A program made the translations under genes and the position numbers. 64,000 nt of DNA from Micrasema longulum (taxonomy: Eukaryota; Arthropoda; Insecta; Trichoptera; Brachycentridae). The notes below the pieces were generated by a model. It saw only the letters and a program-made list of their open reading frames with translations, searched no databases and was not told where the DNA came from. Of this stretch, positions 12,091 through 23,760 are shown piece by piece (the stretch's first letter is position 1; each line of letters starts with the position of its first letter). The stretch is taken from positions 247,188-311,187 of the forward strand of contig JAGVSM010004988.1 in the NCBI GenBank assembly GCA_022494885.1, written 5' to 3'.

Positions 12091-12648
12091 TTATTATAAA
12101 TATGGTAAACATGTTTACATTATATAAAATAAAGCAATGCTATTAGATGGAAGAACATATTGTTTTTGAATATAAAGAAATCAATGTTTACAGCTGGAAC
12201 AGATGATCAAATGCCGCATGGCGAGTATTTCAGTAAGTTTATCTTTTGTTTTTCTTAGCAATATTTTGGGATTTTCAGTTCACCGGCTTAAATATAAAAG
12301 CATACATACCACTGATCGTGTGACCGCAATAATAAAGATGGTGCAAGCAAAACACAAATTTTATTGACTTATACTTTTCACTCGCTGAAGAGAAAATTGT
12401 TTTACAATTAAACTAGTATTCAAAGTTAACAGGTTCAAATTATAAAATACACATTTGACCGTAATATTGAGACACTACTTAAATAATAAAATCAACACCG
12501 AATCGACATCTCCACTTTGACTTCGTTTTGACATGCTTTGACAGCTCTCAGCTCTACAAAATAAGAAACATGGCAATTCATGAAATTTCTATTTTTCTTA
12601 TTTTCGTAATGAGAATTATTACGACTTGTAACACTTCTATTTATTTAG

Positions 12649-12662
12649 GTTACCATGGTTAC
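12649..12662 (+). promoter_or_regulatory. X-box-like RFX motif upstream of IFT54
   Basis: GTTACCATGGTTAC lies about 110 bp before the IFT54 start codon. It matches the RFX X-box half-sites (RYYNYY, 2-bp spacer, RRNRAC) at all but one position. RFX factors activate intraflagellar transport genes through this motif at such distances in nematodes and flies, so its placement before a ciliary gene is meaningful. It is palindromic apart from the ends. Confidence 0.6.
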
Positions 12663-12770
12663 GATAACATAAACATTGGGGATGACAACCTGTGCAATCT
12701 GTCAATATATGTACTTTTGAAACACGAAAACTGGGAAAACTTATCAACTTCCTTGTAATTACATAGTGAA

Positions 12771-15700
12771 ATGTCGGCAGATATAAGTCCGGAGGTTATC
12801 AAACTTACTCAGGAAAATTTAGGGAAATTTATAAAAAAACCGCCGCTCACTGAAAAGCTTTTGAAGAAACCTCCTTTTCGTTTTCTTCATGATATTACGA
12901 CCGCTGTAAGTTTTTTAACACAACATGCCTACTTACGATATTTCATATTATTTATTTTATTATCAAGATTTTACCCAGCACTATTTTCACAAGCCTAATT
13001 ATTTACATATTTAGTTGTGATTTATTGCAGTACATTTTAACATTGATTAAGAAAAAAAATATGTAAATGGTGTAATTTGTGATTTTACTATGCTGACATA
13101 CATAAGTCTATACTATTGTGGGTAAATTTTATTTCAATTTTAAATTTTTCTGTAATTTCAGATTATTTTTCACTTGAATTTTGACAAATTAATCATGTAT
13201 CCAGTATTGTATTCTAGATTCAATATCACATTTATTAACTAATTTTTTTTAGAAATTTTCATTGCAAACAACATAAATTGTACATTTTAAAAATGGAAAT
13301 TAATGAATAGTATGTAAAATAATTAATAAATATTCAGATATTCAATTTTATTTCACAGGTGATAAAAAATACAGGATTTTTCGATGGACTATTCTCAGAT
13401 GAAGAATTGATTTCTGATAATATAAAAGATAGGGAATCTAAAATAGCATTTTTACAAAAGATCATAGAAGTTTTAGGTAAGATTATTCATATTTTTTTAT
13501 TAAAATAAAACAAAATTTCCATCTGTTTTATGTAAATATGTTTTCTATCTTGTTTTGTACTGTGTAAGTCGCAATTCAATATAACAGTAAAATAATTTAT
13601 ATTTGTAAAAATATATAATGGTAAATTACAGAACACCCACCCTAAACCTTCCGTGTGTGAGGCAAGCATCTTAGCCATTGCACCACGGAGTTTACCTTTA
13701 TATTTGTATAATAATGTTTTTGTTTATCTATGCATAAAATTATGTAAAAATATTTATTTTATATTTTTTTAAATTCAGATATTGTGACTGAATCCTCTCT
13801 TACAACACGACCTTCAAAAGTAATAGCAGGTTTAGAACCAGAAAAAACAAATGAGCTACTGCAAAAAATTGGCTATGCTCTCCAACAAAATCTAAGCAGC
13901 AAACAAGCTGTTGAATTTATCTCGAAGAGAAAAGGTAACCCAATTAAGGTACCACCAACCAATACAAATGATAAAAATCAACTAGGACAAAATAAACCAG
14001 CAAAAACGGTGAAATCAGATGCTTTAAATAAAAATAAAATTCCGACGCAATCTGAACGTAAAAACACAAAAGAAAAATCCAAATCAGAAATCAATAATAC
14101 AGAAAAAAATTCAACAAGAACAAATAAAGTAGAAGCTTCAAAAAAGGTAAAAGTAAATGAAAAAGTATTAAAAACATCTAAAACAAATGGTGAAATTAAA
14201 AAAACTCTGAAGAAAAGTGATAATACTATCAAATCTACAGGTGATGAACAAAACAAACCTTCAATAAACGAACCCCATCATTTACTTGGGAATATAGTTG
14301 AATTGAAAGATATAATTGATTCTGATGAATTAAATTCTATTGATAAAGAACAAAGTGATAAGCTCGAGTCCCCTGTTGTAACCAATTCTGTTGATCATCT
14401 ACAGCTAAATGATTTAAATCCTGAAGTTGTTAAACCAAAAGAAACCACAATAACACGTCCGCAAAGCAGAATATCTAGAAAACTAAGCGCTTCTAATCAT
14501 CCACAAAGTATACCAGATAGCAGCCCTGAACTCAGACCACCAGACGTCGCAACTGAAAATAGCACACAAATTAACGCATTAGGTGAAAATATAAAAAACG
14601 GCGATGATAAAGCCAATTCAGAATTATCTGAAAAAAGTGAATTAAGTACTGAACTAGTAGAAATAAAAAAACCAACTCCCCGAAGCATCTCATCTGGTAG
14701 AAGAAGTGCACAAATTAAGCCAGGAACCTTAAAAAATAACCATAGCTTAAGTATAGAGAGCAAAAGTGAAGATGCAATTGATCAGAAATCACTATCTTCA
14801 AACGAATCAGAGAACAAAGTATTGGAAAGACCGAGGACGTCTTTAAGACCTCCGAGTGTAAGGCCTTCCTCAGCTAGACCAGGAGCCCCCCGTTTAAAGG
14901 ATAGAAATAGCGATGTCATTGTTACTACTGCAGAACCTGTACTTGTCGGCAAAGTTAATGTAATTGTGGAGAATTATGATAATCAGATTGAGGTTAGACA
15001 ATTTTCTTTTTTAATTACAATGTAGAGTTAATATTTATATGTTTTTACATTTCAACGGTTCTTCATTCTGTTTTCAGGATGATGAAGGAAGTGTGGAAGT
15101 TTTGCAGATTACTGCAGATGATAAAATTAGCAATACAGTTATTGGAGATACAAAAATAGATACCATTGCCAGTGGGCATGGACACTTGGTTCAGCAAATT
15201 CTAGAAACTCAAAAAGAATTGGCAACTGATGAGGCGCCGAAAGTTGAAATTGTAAGAAATTAATTAAGTATTTATTTACATGTGTGTATAATGTACAATG
15301 TTGATTTAAGGCAATACATAGCCCTGTTATGTTATAAGTGATTAAAAATCATTATTATGCGGACATCATGTGTACATTTCAGCTCTTTAGGTGAAACCCA
15401 TATTGAGCTTAAATGTTAAATTTGAATTAAATATGAGTTTTAGATTTATAAAATCCACTCTGAACAAATTTTGAATAAAAGAGATAAGGGTATCATTATT
15501 GATGTTTCAAAAATGTTTGTCAGTCAGAAATCCCGCTCCATCGAGATAAGATAATTTTTTCAAAGTTTCAAATGTATATTGTAAAACAATTGTTTTTTGT
15601 GATTTGCCCGTAAGTAGAATTAGACTCCAAAGTAGGTTTTGTTACTATATAATACAATGCAATAAAAATAACTCTTTAATAATGCTTTCAAAACTGTTAC

Positions 15701-18074
15701 AAAGATTAACGATTCCAATTAAAATATATTGATAATTCCAAATAGTCTATTTATTAGCTTTTAAATCTATAATATCAAAACTTCTAGCAAAATGTGTGTT
15801 TTATAATGATTCCATACCAGTTTTAAAAACTCAATGTTACATGGATAAATTGTTTTTAAATAAATGCATCTCAGATTATAATTGAAAACAGGAATGGGAG
15901 TGGGGCGCTAGAAAGGAAAGAGAAGCATCGTACAAGGAAGTAGAGAGCATCCGAAATGGTCTGCAGGCGTTGTCTAGGGCCTCCAATCCTCTGGGAAAGC
16001 TGATGGATTACATTCAGGAAGATGTGGAGGTTATGAGACAGGAGCTCATTCAGTGGAGAGATGCTCGCCTCAGTGCTGCAGCTGAACTCAAACATCAGCA
16101 AAGGTAAATAAATTTCAATTTGAATAAAATCAGTACATTATTTGAACGCAGTTATGCAGAAAGCAGCCAGTCATTTTTTTTTTAAATTAGGTATTGGTTT
16201 TATCCAGTGCAGTAAGCTCAATTCTATGTTATGCTAAAAACAACCAGGACACTTTCATACAAAAAACTGTAACAATCACCTTCTGAAAATAGTGTCAATC
16301 ACAAAAACGACATTTTTCAATTTGCAGAAAACACCTACAGCACTAGAAAAATCTTACAGTATATATACTGATGGGAAGATTAATGCCTTCAGAAATCTAC
16401 TTATCTTAAATAAATGAAAGTAGGTAATACAAAAGTATTTTAATTTTATAAATTCATTAATTTGAAAATACCTATAGTAAAAAAATATGTTAATACAAAA
16501 TGTCCCCCCATGAATTCAAAGTTTCAATAAGGTATCATTGAATATTAGATCTGGCCGTTTTCTGCAAAATGCGTATTTGTTGTGTAGTCAGCCAGACATA
16601 AAAAAATCACAAAATTCCTTTAACGCATTATTCAATTATTATAACAAATTAATTAAGTGATTCTTTACAATTAAGTACCCTAATACAAAAATAAAATAAC
16701 ATGTTCAATACATAATGACACAACATACTTTAGAGTTTTACTATGGCTGGCTGTTTTCTACAAAATGCACATCTTGAGTTGTGTGGTCAGCCAGACTTTA
16801 AAAATCATCAAAACCGGTCAAAGACCTAACCAAATTAATTTTTGTTTTATAAAAAAATAAATGTATGCATTATTTATCATTTGTCAAAGTAAAAAAACAT
16901 TCCAATTGTCGTGTAGATTTTATTATTCACTTTTTTTCATGAAAGTGCTTTTATCTTAGTTTCACTTCTCTATGGCTGGCTGTTTTCTGCATAACTACAT
17001 TCATTTCATCATCATCATTCCCTTTCCGCACCTAATGGTGCATATGACACTGCATTGGTACAGCAATCTTGATCATTTTTGTTACATGAAGGTAAGATGA
17101 TCAGTCTTACAGTTCAGGGACTACGAAATATTCTAGTGTAAAAACACCTTTTTAAATAAATATTTCATCTCAACCATGTTGGGAATCGAACCCAAGACCT
17201 CTTGTATGGTAGGCAAACACTCTGACCACTACACCAGGAGGCCGACTTTACACTTTGTAGCCCAACCATTATTTGGAATCGAAATAAATTGACAATAAAA
17301 TTTCATTATTGCGTCATTTATGCACCTTTTAACTGGCAAGTTGTGGTCAACCAGCAAGCAGGAGAGTCAAAAGTTTTGTCTATGGATTTTCCCTAACCAG
17401 ACATTAATGTAACCAGATGTATATACTCTAAGAATGTTATTATTTTTCTTATATCTCTAAATCCCTTTTGCGAAAACTCACCACAGCTGTAATTATAGTT
17501 GATATTTTTTTCCCAGTGTTTTGCGTATTTTTTATTTTTGCTTCTACTGATTTAATTTTTTGCTTATTTAATATTTTTCTTATCATATTAAACATAGAAG
17601 ATTATAACCTTAGAGTATATACTCTAAGATTATAACCATTTAAAATATTCCATACATATAATATTTTAAAATTATTAAATATTTTTATCAGTTTATTTAT
17701 TTTATTTAATTTTACATAGAGCATCTTTTATGTTTGCAGAATGAAGAGAGTGTAAGAAATATAAAAAAAATATCATCTATCTCTTTCAGCCTTATTCTGT
17801 GAATATAAAAAACGTCCCTCATAATTATGCATTACGTACTTGTCATTTTTAAAAATGTTTTTGGTTTTTGATTCTAAGCAGTTATGTCATTTATATAATA
17901 TCATTTGTGTTATATTATTCTAGTCTCACAGAGCAGCAGATACAACCATTGCTGGCCAAATTAAAGCAGCTAGAAGATCAAATTGTGGAGCAAACTGAAT
18001 CAGTTCACACTGTCAAATCTAACATATACAGGAATTCACTTAAAATAACTAAACTTGTTGATGGTGATGATTAA
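12771..18074 (+). CDS. TRAF3IP1: Intraflagellar transport protein 54 (TRAF3-interacting protein 1), six exons
   Basis: IFT54 (MIP-T3) is an IFT-B subunit that binds tubulin through an N-terminal calponin-homology-like domain and IFT20 through a C-terminal coiled coil. It acts in cilium assembly. Exons are 12771-12905, 13359-13476, 13779-14992, 15078-15251, 15892-16103 and 17924-18074. They total 2004 nt (667 aa plus stop), all with GT-AG introns in phase. The N-terminus has [20 protein letters not shown], then [10 protein letters not shown] and [14 protein letters not shown] (residues about 1-115), the family's CH-like domain. Residues about 130-480 are Lys/Ser/Asn-rich and low in complexity, as in other IFT54 proteins. 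Residues about 548-667 ([39 protein letters not shown]) are the coiled coil. Intron 5 holds a MITE and a SINE. Confidence 0.93.
13620..13692 (-). repeat. SINE-A head fragment in IFT54 intron 2
   Basis: CTCCGTGGTGCAATGGCTAA on the minus strand, followed by the GGAAGGTTTAGGGTGGGTG block, corresponds to the tRNA-like head of SINE-A but lacks the tail. Confidence 0.6.
16143..17003. mobile_element. Inverted-repeat DNA element (family M) in IFT54 intron 5
   Basis: The left end TGAACGCAGTTATGCAGAAA and right end TTTCTGCATAACTACATTCA are inverted repeats that extend into GCAGCCAG/CTGGCTG. Two further internal CAGCCAGAC / GGCTGTTTTCTRCAAAATGC blocks make it internally repetitive. A shorter copy with the same ends is at 41851-42238, and a right-end fragment is at about 43316-43443. 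There is no transposase frame. Confidence 0.7.
17005..17246 (-). mobile_element. SINE-B copy (tRNA-derived head) in IFT54 intron 5
   Basis: The minus strand begins with CGGCCTCCTGGTGTAGTGGT. It has the B-box-like GGTCTTGGGTTCGATTCCCA, then the shared body (TGTTTTTACACTAGAATATT, TCATCTTACCTTCATGTAAC) and an ATGATGATGATG simple tail. It abuts the inverted-repeat element directly. Confidence 0.8.
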
Positions 18075-18197
18075 ATACACAAATCAATAATATCACACTA
18101 TACTTTTGAAATATGCTAAAGTAGGGACTCTAGGTTTATTGAGGCCCTTTACCAAAATATGGCAATATCGGCTAAAATTCAAGTATACTATTTTACA

Positions 18198-18203
18198 AAT
18201 AAA
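18198..18203 (+). terminator. Polyadenylation signal for IFT54
   Basis: AATAAA, about 125 nt after the IFT54 stop codon in otherwise unremarkable 3' sequence, and the first canonical signal downstream. Confidence 0.65.
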
Positions 18204-20264
18204 ATTTACCAAACTAAAGAACATAAATAAGAATTGTTAAAGAAACTAGTGATGAAACGGATAGTGGTTTGGCCAGATACTGGATATTCGGCAAGCCCTT
18301 ATCCTTCAATAATTAATAGTTTTTCTGAGATTATCTATCTAGCTTTTATTTGCATTTTTCTTTCTATGGCGCTAACCCACAAAAGTAAAATTTTACAGGA
18401 TGACCAAAAAACAGTAAAAACACCCCGGTATTTAAATTTCTCTCATACTTAAAAACAAAACTTTTAATGGGCATAAAACGGCACGGCTTATGGCTGGTTT
18501 AAATAATCACTTTACATTCATAATTCTTTCTATGTTTGAACATCCACATTTCTTCATTTATCTGTTGATTTTTGTAAAGTAATTTTTCCATATTGCCTTC
18601 TTAAAATGGTGTTCCAGCTCTGTTAAAAATATATCAATTTTTATATAATCTTGTGAGGAGAATGTTAGGTATAAGATAGTTTGATTTTATAACCAACATT
18701 GAAGTTCGAGAATAGACGCAGCAGCCTTCTATGAAGGTATATACAGAAGATTTAAAAAAATATATTTTGATAAACTCTTTTTTTACTTTCACGATAGATT
18801 TCAATTCCCAAAACAATACATTATATGTTGATTTGTATGAATTTGCTGACCTAAAATCAAATTATAAGAAAGCAATTTCCAATAAGTTTATAATCTACAA
18901 TTCTAATCTCTAAAATAATTCATGCTAACTATGTTAGTCAAAGATGTGCAATTTATTAGATGTGTGTTATAGCGATGTTTAAATGAAGATCTACCTTCTA
19001 AGCACAGTTTTATGAGTAGCTTTAGGAAAATGTGAATTTTGTACATTTTTATCTGATTTTATATATTTGAGGAGTAATAATTATAGGAAACCATTTGATC
19101 AAAAACCAATTCAGTACTTGCATTTATATATCAATCAAGGATTTGAGAGATATACTAGTATCTCCAAAATAAGGTCTCGTTTTTAATGATACATACCATT
19201 TCTAAAACCTTTTTAATCATAAAAAACCCGTAGCCCAAAAAGCTATTCACTTATCACACTTTATTATAAATTAATTTCACTTTTTATTATATAAAAAATT
19301 GACTTTATTATTTTTGCATGAAGAAAAGAACATTAGTAAAATAATATAAAAATTTGGATGTGAAATGAATAATTAAAAATTCAATGATCATTTGGATGTT
19401 TTATTTCATCTCTGATTTATACAAAACACAAGTAAGAAGTAGTATTGTTCTTAATGTAATGAAATACATACTCAGTGCCGGAGCTGAGGGGCGCTAACGC
19501 TCCGCCGTCACTTACTGAAAAGGGACAGAAATATGCACATTTGTAAATTAATACGAGCCAGTGTTCTCCCCTCCCTTGTAAGCAAGTGCCTGGTACTTTG
19601 TACCTACTGAATCTAGGGTAGTTCCAGGTCCGGTTCTGTATAGGCTTCATAAATTGTTCTGTATGATAAATTATGCCACCTTGTTATTCTCTCCATATTA
19701 TAAGGCATTTATGAATGTTTCTTAATTTTTTACATTAATAAATATTAAAATGTTTTCATACACCTATTTAATGTTTTATTTTGTCATATTAACAATCTTA
19801 CTAAAAATGCAAGTGGATGCAAGAGCTGTTTTTTTATTTTTTAAATACTATTTTTAACAAATAACATAAAACAACATCGTTCACGAGTTAGGAAGAATTT
19901 GGGGATGTATGAAAAATACAAGAAACATTTCAAATATTTATTTAACCTAAATAGTACATAAATTTGTTATAAAATATGTTATCAGTGTTTAAAGTTTTTT
20001 TTTTAACTCTTTCAATCTTGACTAAAATATGTGTTTCAGAATTTACCCGATTTAATTAGAAATGAAAAATATTGCTGTATCGTAATATGATCATTACATT
20101 ACATAGATGATGAATGATTCATACAGTCTGAAACCTGATAAAAATGCAACAAATTGGTTTAGATGTAAATAAGGACAAGTAATGACTTTCCATGATTTCA
20201 GATAAGAGCTTCTTTGTACTTTTGTGTATTCAAAACACTAATTGATACGCAGTAATGTCAATGT
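18204..20264. other. Intergenic stretch; one GC-richer patch at 19470-19640, otherwise nothing recognised
   Basis: AT-rich with short chance frames. The patch at about 19470-19640 (GGAGCTGAGGGGCGCTAACG) is richer in GC and gives a 77-codon minus-strand frame that resembles no family I know. Confidence 0.4.
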
Positions 20265-20410
20265 ATGAAGTTATTACATCTTGAACATAGAATGCCAGAC
20301 GACAAATATTTCATCAATGGCAAATCTGTGGACAGGTGGAATAGTCTGCCTCAAGAAATAGTCACTGTTAATGCACTAAAAAACAAATTTGACACATATA
20401 GGAAGTAAAA
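20265..20410 (+). mobile_element. LINE C-terminal fragment (RWNSLPQE motif)
   Basis: The plus strand reads KSVDRWNSLPQEIVTVNALK then NKFDTYRK and a stop. The WNSLPxExV...FKxxLD arrangement is the conserved C-terminus of CR1/L2/Jockey-like reverse transcriptases. About 40 codons survive. Confidence 0.6.
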
Positions 20411-20439
20411 TAAGCATACCAGGGTCCCGATTACAAAAG

Positions 20440-20690
20440 GAAGTTAATATTTATCTACAAAGTAAAATTAAGTTTTCTATATGAAAAGCAGAAAATGCAT
20501 ACGATTTTTTTTCTAAACATGTTTAATTATAGGTTACCGACGAAGATACTTTAAATGTTCATGCAAATATACTCATTTTCGTACACAAATATCATTTTTT
20601 TCTTTATAGACAGTCGAAGATAACTCTGTTAACTTCCCATTGTAATCGGAGCCCAGAAAGTTGAGATAGGGGCATATCAGCTGACAGCTG
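20440..20690 (-). mobile_element. LINE 3' end (family D), shared with 35283-35757
   Basis: On the minus strand the last codons read PLSQLSGLRLQWEVNRVIFD then CL and a stop, followed by an untranslated tail. The tail is highly similar to 35283-35490, where the corresponding end is PLFQLEFNSIICDCL-stop. These are two copies of one retroelement 3' end. Confidence 0.6.
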
Positions 20691-22330
20691 CCTGCCTTTA
20701 ATTTGATAATAATAAAGGGTTGCACATATTGCATACTTTATTCAATAATAATTAAGCGTAACTTGATAACTTCTGCTTAAAAAAATTATATTAAAATAAA
20801 ATTAGTTGTCTTCATTAATAATAAGAAAAGAATTACACCAATTATGATTGATTCCACGGTAGAAAATTTAGTAATATATTAAATAAACTAATTATAAATT
20901 TAAATAAAACAGATTCATTTTATAATAAATTATAAAGCTTTGTTGATTTACATATTATATTAAATGGAAACTATACAGAGCGATGAAATATTTAAATTAA
21001 AAATAAATTAATATTTTTATAGAAGAAATAATATATGTAGAATGTAGTATAGAATATATGAGTTTGCGGGTTTCACAGCAATTATTTAGCTACTTCTTAT
21101 TTATAAGACTTACATTAAAATACACTCCATTTTCTCACTGAACATTATAATATAATTTGCAGAAAATTGCGAAAATTAGACATCAACCCACCTGTTGCTA
21201 ATGTGACCTAACCTAAAAAATTACATTCAATGCACAATCAATAAAACCATGTTTGCTTTTTCCTTTTTGGAGTAGAAAACAAAATATCGATGCTTTAAAA
21301 TAATTAAAACTACACGCTTTTAGCTTATTCAAAACAAAACAGTATTGTCGGTGGCCTTTAAAACATACGATTTTTAACCTATGACTCCTCCAAATAAAAT
21401 TATTTTTACATTCTAAATAATGCAAGTTATGGGCAAGCAATTAGTACTATTTTGTATCAGGTTTACTCAATGACATATAAATAAATAGACTTATCTCGTA
21501 CTACCCATCATTTGAATATAGCAAAATGTTGAAACGTACACAATAATGCAAAACAAAAATGAAAACGAGCATGTTACATATTGAAAACACTCAAGATACA
21601 CTTAGTCCTTTAGTTCATCTTTTTTATTTTTTTCGACAATTCGAATTTCAATGATAGAGGCAAGTAGGGCAATTACCATAGTTTTGACTCTTCCTAATGT
21701 TAACTTTAAATAAATTCAGCAGTCATTTATTAGTTAGATTAATAATATTTCTACCTCGTAATATGATCACAATCATAATTGTTGTAATGTGTGAGAAGTC
21801 ATGAAATTGATAAGTTAGTTTTTAAGTATTTTGGAAATAAATCACAACTGGCCAAGAAAGTACTGATCCTCATTTTAATTACAATATTTTCTAAATAAAG
21901 GCTCCTTAAAAATAATACTAATATATTTTATAGACAGTTATTATTCTTTATACAAGTGAAGCAGATAATCAAAAGTTTGAATGGATTTACTTTGTAGGCA
22001 ACTAAACAATGCTTTAACCATCTATGGAGATTAATATCTATTAATAAATCAATGGTTAACATCCTATTTGTTTTAACCAATATTTGGTAAATTTTACAGG
22101 AGATTAAATACAACATTTATAATATTTTTATGATTGAACTTTTATTTTAATAATCACAGGGTTATAAATGTGTGGGGTTCATAGTCCATAATTGATGACA
22201 CACACACATGTTAAATAATTTCACCTCAAATATAGAGGCCATGACTCCAAGAAGAAACTCAGCATTTTCTATTTAATTAAATTCATTACATTCTGCGAAA
22301 CACGAGATCAACGTCTTGCAGTAAATTATC
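20691..22330. other. AT-rich intergenic stretch, nothing recognised
   Basis: Very AT-rich DNA with no frame above background and no repeat I could match elsewhere in the window. Confidence 0.45.
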
Positions 22331-22373
22331 ATCGTCCCGACCATGGAAATGTGAAGAACAAAGGAACGTGGCC

Positions 22374-22510
22374 TATAAAGAGACCACAAGGTGCAGTCAA
22401 CGCCCAGTCCAGTAAAGCTCAGTCAGTCAGTCAGTCAGCATCAGTAACTCAGTTCCAGCGCGGTTACTTCAACTCCTCATCACCATAACACTCGCGCAAC
22501 ACAATGCTAT
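22374..22510 (+). promoter_or_regulatory. Putative TATA core promoter with GTCA-repeat leader
   Basis: TATAAAG at 22374-22380 is followed at the usual distance (about 25-35 bp) by CAGTC-type initiator-like sequences. After that come a run of GTCA repeats, a GC-richer stretch, and the ATG at 22504 that opens only about 20 codons before a stop. It looks like a core promoter plus 5' leader on the plus strand, but no coding exon was found to go with it. Confidence 0.3.
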
Positions 22511-22682
22511 TTATTCGCCATAAATACGAATCAAAACGCAATCTCGTGTCTTCTGTCAATCTCTAACTGGGGTAGGAGCTCCACCAACACTCACCATAAA
22601 TCCTACAAATGTGACCATATTTGGTGAGGTCAATGAGGATGTTTAGTGTTTAAAAATATACCTTCATATTATTGTTAATTTA

Positions 22683-23232
22683 CAGTGGGACCTTGCTTTG
22701 AATACCTCTCACGAGTGACAAAACAAATTGTAAAAAAAATTATCTGTTCAATGAGCATTTTTTTCCATAACGAGTGACAAGGAGATACCAAGACGTCAAC
22801 GTGGCCTGCCTCAAAATGATAGAAAAGGCATACAAATATCACTTTCAAATCGTGGCTTGCCTCAAGATGATCAATAAAGCACGGGAAGGGGTCACCGAGA
22901 GAACTCTTATTTCTGCTGAAAAGGGTTTGTGAGAGAGCTTCTGGCTTAGTAAGAGAAATGCTGAAAGCACGGGGAACTGTTGCATCGTTCCTTGGGAAGC
23001 ACCAACCTTATAAGGCAGTGAGAAAAAATAATGTTTTTAGACAGCTTTTTAGTAAAAACTAATTAAGTATAGATAATAATGACGTATAATTTTGTTCAAA
23101 TAAACATTATAATTTTTGAAGTTCTTTTTTTCCGCATAAAACACACTATCGTATTTTACATTGATTAATATGGGCAAATTGTTTCACTTAACATTCTGGA
23201 GAGAATTATGCTCATAAGGCGAGGTTCCACTG
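22683..23232. mobile_element. Degenerate Tigger/pogo-like element
   Basis: The left end CAGTGGGACCTTGC and right end GCGAGGTTCCACTG are inverted repeats flanked by TA on both sides (22681-22682 and 23233-23234). A CAGTGG-type terminus with TA target sites is typical of pogo/Tigger elements of the Tc1/mariner superfamily. The 550-bp interior has only broken frames. Confidence 0.65.
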
Positions 23233-23519
23233 TATTTGTTGTTTTATCACGGTACTATTAAATTATTTTCGTGTTATTATTATGCTATTATGCCTTTTTT
23301 AAATCCCCGCTTTTAATTTTGCTAACGATGTCACTGTACATCACCCCTTTCAGCCAGTTGTTACACGAAATCTGAGGATTTTTTTCCGATGATCCGCAAA
23401 GTAATTTGTGAACGATGACGGCACAGGTGAGAGTATTTCAAATATGTTAAATGTTTTCAAATTTCCCCGCACTATTAAATGTTTGAGAAAACACTAAAAA
23501 AATACTATTTTGGGTAGTA

Positions 23520-23760
23520 TTAACACGTTCGGTGCGTTGGACACGACTTCCGTGTCCATGCAAATATTGTAGCCCCGCGTCGGTCACGGGAGCCGTGTCA
23601 TGTTGGTGCTTTCAGGGTTCCCAACCAAATATTCTACAGCATGTCTACAATTGCTGTTTTTTAGTCTTAGCACTATAAAAAATCTGTCAGCGTTAGTAAG
23701 TACTTGTAACAGTTCATTATGTCATTGTTCGCGATATATTGAACGCAGTGAACGTGTTAA
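23520..23760. mobile_element. piggyBac-like MITE with TTAA ends
   Basis: It starts TTAACACGTTCGGTGCG and ends CGCAGTGAACGTGTTAA, 17-bp inverted repeats with two mismatches that include the TTAA target sites. The 241-bp length and absence of a transposase make it non-autonomous. TTAA specificity points to piggyBac. Confidence 0.75.

Noticed and set aside
12528..12758. 76-codon plus-strand frame just before IFT54
   Set aside because: No domain, and it covers the promoter with the X-box. It ends before the IFT54 start and shows no coding character.
13978..14256. 92-codon minus-strand open frame
   Set aside because: It lies antisense within the large IFT54 exon and is a by-product of the Lys/Asn-rich coding strand.
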